In this document: positions 60,790-64,000 of the stretch, one piece after another
Layout: each line of letters starts with the position of its first letter
How positions within the stretch are numbered: position 1 is the first letter of the stretch
Source of the DNA: Bacillus zhangzhouensis
Lineage (GTDB): Bacteria > Bacillota > Bacilli > Bacillales > Bacillaceae
DNA length: 64,000 nt
Direction: 5' to 3'
Assembly (NCBI RefSeq): GCF_000715205.1
Contig: NZ_JOTP01000011.1
Location: 1-64,000 of the forward strand
The notes under the pieces: generated by a model
Told to the model about the DNA's origin: nothing
Database searches by the model: none
What the model saw: only the letters and a program-made list of their open reading frames with translations
Made by a program: the position numbers and the translations under genes

Positions 60790-61799
60790 GCGAACGACAA
60801 ATTTCAGCCCCTGTTCAGCAAATCAAAAAACAGCGGCCATCATTTCACCTGTTTGATTTTTTTTATCAATATGGCACCATCTTAACGATTGTCGTTTTGA
60901 TCGTGGTATTTGCGGCAGCGAATCCAGCGTTTTTGCAATCAGGGAATATCATCAACATTTTACGATCTATCTCAATTGTCACCATCATTGCAGTGGGCTT
61001 AACGATATCATTGGCAGTGAATGGCTTTGATTTATCAGTAGGCTCAGTTGCTACGCTATCGAATGCGATTGTGATCTCTATGTTTGTATGGTTCTCGCAA
61101 AACCCACTGATTGCGATCCTCTCTGCGCTAGCGGCTGCTATCATTGTTGGTTTACTGAATGCATGGATGATTGTCAAAATGAAGATTCCAGATATGCTCA
61201 TGACATTAGCCATGATGTTTATCATTCAAGGGCTGGCTCAAACCTACACGAAAGGTGCGACCATTTCTGAAAATATGGTGCTGCCTGATGGTACTTTCTC
61301 AACTGGTACCATCCCCGCCTTTTTCAGCAAAATTGGACAGGTGCCATATATCATTTTGATTATGGCAGCCATCGTGCTATTTGCGCATGTTTTCATGACC
61401 TACACAAAGCATGGTCGATTTATGTACATCATCGGTGGGAATAAGGAAGCGGCTCGATTGTCTGGCATTCATGTGAACAAATACAAAATCGCAGCATATC
61501 TTCTGTCTGCTTTATTTGCAGCGATAGGTGGTATTGTGCTGGCGTCAAGGGTGATGACAGCAGAAATTAACGCTGGAACGCCTTATTTAATGGATGGAGT
61601 AGCGGCTGCCTTTATTGGCTTTTCCGTCATGGGAGCAGGTAAGCCAAACGCATTTGGCACTTTTATTGGTGCTGTGCTCATCGGTATTTTACAAAATGGA
61701 CTTGTGATGATGTCTGTCCCTTACTATGCGATGGACATCGTGAAAGGATCGGTGCTTGCACTTGCGCTGGCGCTGACGTATTACAAGCAGCGTGGCTAA
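60786..61799 (+). CDS. RbsC-type permease of the riboswitch-controlled transporter
   Basis: A 337-residue permease of the ribose/BPD_transp_2 family with eight to ten membrane helices, including AVGLTISLAVNGFDLSVGSVATLSNAIV near residue 75 and GVAAAFIGFSVMGAGKPNAFGTFIGAVLIG near 270. It forms the channel for the substrate of the lipoprotein at 58102. ATGA overlap with the ATPase gene. Confidence 0.9.
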   Translation: MSERQISAPVQQIKKQRPSFHLFDFFYQYGTILTIVVLIVVFAAANPAFLQSGNIINILRSISIVTIIAVGLTISLAVNGFDLSVGSVATLSNAIVISMFVWFSQNPLIAILSALAAAIIVGLLNAWMIVKMKIPDMLMTLAMMFIIQGLAQTYTKGATISENMVLPDGTFSTGTIPAFFSKIGQVPYIILIMAAIVLFAHVFMTYTKHGRFMYIIGGNKEAARLSGIHVNKYKIAAYLLSALFAAIGGIVLASRVMTAEINAGTPYLMDGVAAAFIGFSVMGAGKPNAFGTFIGAVLIGILQNGLVMMSVPYYAMDIVKGSVLALALALTYYKQRG

Positions 61800-61812
61800 C
61801 GGGTATTTTTTT

Positions 61813-61838
61813 AAAACCATTCGCGTCCTCTCTCCGTC
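61813..61838 (+). promoter_or_regulatory. ECF-type promoter of ywaC
   Basis: AAAACC (61813-61818) and CGTC (61835-61838) separated by 16 bases form an ECF promoter of the sigma-M/W/V kind. B. subtilis ywaC is known to be induced by these envelope-stress sigma factors. Confidence 0.65.
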
Positions 61839-61892
61839 TAGTAAACGGAAAGCGGTGTAACCGCCGTTTGTCAAAAGGAGATGACAAATAGA

Positions 61893-62525
61893 ATGAATAT
61901 GTCAGCAACTCATGTAGAAGATTTGAAAAGTGTCATGGAAGACTGGAAAAATGAATTATTAGTATATAAATTTGCGTTAGATGAAATGGATACAAAGTTT
62001 TCGATTATTAGTCAGGAATATAATTTAATCCATGGACACAACCCAATAGAGCATACAAAATCACGGATCAAATCCTTTGAGAGCATCGTGAATAAGCTAG
62101 CAAGAAAGGGATGCGACATCACCACACAATGTGCGAAGGAGCATATTCATGATATCGCTGGAGTCCGCATCATCTGCTCTTTTATTCAGGATATCTATAA
62201 CATTATTGATGTATTGAGGCAAAGAGAGGATTTAAAGATCCTTGAAGTGAAGGATTATATTCAACATCCAAAGCCAAACGGCTACAGAAGTCTTCATTTA
62301 ATTGTTGAGATTCCTGTCTACTTAACGAATCGTGTGGAGCATGTGAAGGTCGAGATTCAGGTGCGGACCATTGCGATGGATTTCTGGGCGAGTCTTGAAC
62401 ATAAAATCTATTATAAACTGCAAAACGATGTCCCTCATCAGCTCACCGATGAACTGAAGGAAGCGGCAGATATCGCCCATTACTTAGATGAAAAAATGCA
62501 AAATATCAAACGAGAAATTGATTAG
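61893..62525 (+). CDS. ywaC: Small alarmone synthetase YwaC (SasA/RelP)
   Basis: A 210-residue RelA/SpoT-type synthetase without hydrolase or regulatory domains. It makes (p)ppGpp from ATP and GTP or GDP. Conserved blocks are KSRIKSFESIVNKLARKG near residue 48, HDIAGVRIICSF near 86, KPNGYRSLHLIV near 128 and VEIQVRTIAMDFWASLEHKIYYK near 155. It is nearly colinear with B. subtilis YwaC. The start is ATG 61893, twelve bases after AAAGGAG; the in-frame ATG at 61881 touches that site and cannot be used. An ECF promoter precedes it. Confidence 0.95.
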   Translation: MNMSATHVEDLKSVMEDWKNELLVYKFALDEMDTKFSIISQEYNLIHGHNPIEHTKSRIKSFESIVNKLARKGCDITTQCAKEHIHDIAGVRIICSFIQDIYNIIDVLRQREDLKILEVKDYIQHPKPNGYRSLHLIVEIPVYLTNRVEHVKVEIQVRTIAMDFWASLEHKIYYKLQNDVPHQLTDELKEAADIAHYLDEKMQNIKREID

Positions 62526-62530
62526 CAGAT

Positions 62531-62568
62531 AAAAAGAGTAGCTGTTTTTGATCACAGCTACTCTTTTT
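62531..62568. terminator. Bidirectional terminator between ywaC and the phr gene
   Basis: A 15-bp perfect stem (AAAAAGAGTAGCTGT and complement) around an 8-base loop. Confidence 0.9.
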
Positions 62569-62585
62569 ATTCATAGGCTTCCATA

Positions 62586-62738
62586 TTAAGGGTTGGTTCC
62601 GCGATCTCTCTTTTGAATGATCGTATCCTTGTCTTGAGATTGTGCAGATTGGCTGTCTTTTTGAGTAGAAGAGCCAATGGAAATACCTGTTATCAAGAGC
62701 GTGAAAATCGCACTTGTGATGAGCCATTTCTTCATCAT
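62586..62738 (-). CDS. Phr pheromone precursor of the adjacent Rap phosphatase
   Basis: A 50-codon gene that begins 16 bases after the rap stop on the same strand, with GGAGTGATGT before an ATG-ATG pair. It encodes a signal peptide (MMKKWLITSAIFTLLITGIS), a polar Gln/Ser/Asp-rich stretch, and the end QKRDRGTNP. Phr precursors have just this form: they are secreted, cut to a C-terminal penta- or hexapeptide and re-imported by Opp to inhibit their Rap. The active peptide is probably RGTNP or DRGTNP, related to ERGMT and QRGMI of B. subtilis PhrC and PhrF. Confidence 0.85.
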   Translation of the reverse strand: MMKKWLITSAIFTLLITGISIGSSTQKDSQSAQSQDKDTIIQKRDRGTNP

Positions 62739-62754
62739 ACATCACTCCATATTC

Positions 62755-63840
62755 TTAACAAGTTTTTAATGACAACGCCTTGTTCCAAAAATAAGTGGAT
62801 TCTTCATGAAGCCCATTATCCGTTAAGTAAGCTGCTATATCCTGACAGATGGCTTCAAGATCGACAAGGAAATTCATTGAATCTAATTGATCACAATCAG
62901 ACTTGATTTGCTCGATCATGTTGTCTGGTTGAAGCATGAGTGTTTCTAAAATGGATAATTTAAGTGAAATGTTTCGTTGTTTTAAATTTTCTGCTTTGTG
63001 AAGTGAAAGCTGTACGTAATAGTGGAACAAACCAGGCTTTTTCAGCTTAAATAGTGCTTTTGTGTAGGCATACATGGCAAGTAAATAGCCGCCTGGAGAA
63101 GACGTTTCGAATGTTTCAATGGATAAAGCTTTTTCTAGGAGCGGCACAGCTTTACTGTATTCATTTCTTAAACTTTTAATAAAGGCTGCATTGCAATACG
63201 CGTGACCAAGTAAGTCTGGGTCTTCCACCTGTTCTAGTGAATGAATCACTTCTTCAAACAGCGTCTCTGCCTCATCATATTTCGATTGATCAGCATAATT
63301 CAAAGCAAGCATCATTTGACAGCTGATTGATTTTTTCACATAACATGGATCTGCGTCGTAAATAGATGAAGCCATCTTTAAGTGGTGTATGGAGAGAAGC
63401 GTGGACCTGATATTATAGTATAGACACCCAGTTTTATAATGAAATTCTGCTTTTTCAATGTCATCGTGCACGAGGTCTAATTTATCCTCGGCCAATTTTA
63501 AATGATGAAATGCTGTATCCTGATTTCCTCTGCGCATTTCATACATGCCTTTAAAGAAATAGAAATAGTAGCTGAGCATATCATCCGTACGGATCGCATT
63601 TTCATCTACAAAAAGACTATGATCTAACGAAGCTGTATCTTCGATGAGATCCTTAAAACGATATTCTAGTAATTGATAGTAAAGTAAGACGTCTTGATTC
63701 TCTTCCATTCGATCAAACGCTTGAAGAATGTCTTCTTTTAGCTGTATCGCTTCTTGAATCTCTCTTTTTTTCATCATAACATACCAGTCATTTAGCATAT
63801 TCGCTACATCAACGGACGACAAAACCCCTGTTTCTGCCAA
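62755..63840 (-). CDS. Rap-family TPR response-regulator phosphatase or inhibitor
   Basis: About 361 residues, all helical: a three-helix bundle (residues 1-70) joined to six or seven tetratricopeptide repeats, with blocks such as YFYFFKGMYEMRRGNQDTAFHHLKLAE, AEFHYKTGCLYYNIRSTLLSIHHLKMA and LLGHAYCNAAFIKSLRNEYSKAVPLLEKAL. Rap proteins dephosphorylate Spo0F or block DNA-binding regulators such as ComA; which one applies here cannot be read from sequence. A phr gene follows. The start was put at TTG 63840, seven bases after AGGAGG; ATG 63861 seven codons earlier lies inside that site. Confidence 0.88.
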   Translation of the reverse strand: MAETGVLSSVDVANMLNDWYVMMKKREIQEAIQLKEDILQAFDRMEENQDVLLYYQLLEYRFKDLIEDTASLDHSLFVDENAIRTDDMLSYYFYFFKGMYEMRRGNQDTAFHHLKLAEDKLDLVHDDIEKAEFHYKTGCLYYNIRSTLLSIHHLKMASSIYDADPCYVKKSISCQMMLALNYADQSKYDEAETLFEEVIHSLEQVEDPDLLGHAYCNAAFIKSLRNEYSKAVPLLEKALSIETFETSSPGGYLLAMYAYTKALFKLKKPGLFHYYVQLSLHKAENLKQRNISLKLSILETLMLQPDNMIEQIKSDCDQLDSMNFLVDLEAICQDIAAYLTDNGLHEESTYFWNKALSLKTC

Positions 63841-64000
63841 TTCATATCCTCCTTTCTTCATCTCTCCACCTATTTCGATTTCCGATCATTTGAATCAACT
63901 TTCCATATTAAGTATCTTCTTATATTTTAAGCGCTCTCTCGCAATTTGTAAAACATGTTTTTTGATGTAAATTCAACCAATAGTGAAAAATAAAGGGATT
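63841..64000 (-). promoter_or_regulatory. Upstream region of rap, cut by the window end
   Basis: AT-rich sequence with AAAGGAGG next to the rap start. Farther up, TTGCGAGAGAGCGC resembles half of a ComA box (TTGCGG-N4-CCGCAA) but the second half does not match. I cannot place a promoter firmly. Confidence 0.3.

Noticed and set aside
63940-63956. ComA box upstream of the rap gene.
   Set aside because: Only the TTGCG half fits; the second half-site does not match and no promoter could be aligned to it.

Overview
The window reads as chromosome of a Bacillus species of the B. pumilus / B. safensis / B. altitudinis type. This rests on moderate GC, Bacillus-style ribosome binding sites with many TTG and GTG starts, and long stretches whose gene content matches what I recall of the B. 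subtilis region around licBCAH, ywaA, ywaC, sigY, cydABCD, yxkH and pepT. A near-consensus ParB site (parS) and a near-consensus Noc site fit an origin-proximal location. The species is an inference; no rRNA or tRNA gene is present to settle it.

Layout. 1-6.2 kb (minus strand): a MetE-like methyltransferase under a SAM riboswitch, then a four-carbon sugar-acid operon (GntP permease, DUF1537 kinase, HIBADH-family dehydrogenase) with an RpiR regulator. 6.4-8.9 kb: a secreted protein, a small membrane protein and peptidase T. 9.1-12.5 kb: a yfjABCD-like set around a WXG100-type protein and a glycine-zipper protein, plausible type VII secretion substrates. 12.6-17.1 kb: ansR / ansA-ansB-mleN with three phased AnsR-type operators. 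17.4-18.9 kb: YwqH/YwqI-like proteins with no toxin gene. 19.2-20.1 kb: the remains of a second lic-type PTS locus. 20.2-24.9 kb: a polysaccharide deacetylase lipoprotein, the parS site, and an overlapping operon of VOC dioxygenase, GTP cyclohydrolase II and RibD, divergent from an HxlR-type regulator. 25.2-35.2 kb: a Fur-controlled haem acquisition locus with a secreted NEAT hemophore, two anchored NEAT proteins, two complete haem ABC transporters, sortase B, and an ABC ATPase fused to an IsdG-type haem monooxygenase. 35.5-41.4 kb: cydABCD, whose product needs haem. 41.5-45.9 kb: secreted pectate lyase, a shortened sigY operon, gdhA and a 37-residue cationic peptide. 46.0-48.1 kb: a surface protein with an MPKTG signal beside a lipoprotein-like class F sortase. 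48.3-53.8 kb: the intact licR-licBCAH operon. 54.3-55.9 kb: a small membrane protein, a MITE-like element and ilvK. 56.3-62.5 kb: a secreted beta-helix protein, a SAM-riboswitch-controlled ribose-type ABC transporter and the small alarmone synthetase ywaC. 62.6-63.8 kb: a Rap phosphatase with a Phr pheromone gene only 50 codons long.

Much of the window deals with plant-derived or host-derived nutrients: pectin, oligo-beta-glucosides, sugar acids, asparagine, haem and possibly methylthioribose. Catabolite control (CRE), Fur, Rex and SAM-riboswitch signals sit in front of the matching operons. I see no prophage, complete insertion sequence, CRISPR array or tRNA.
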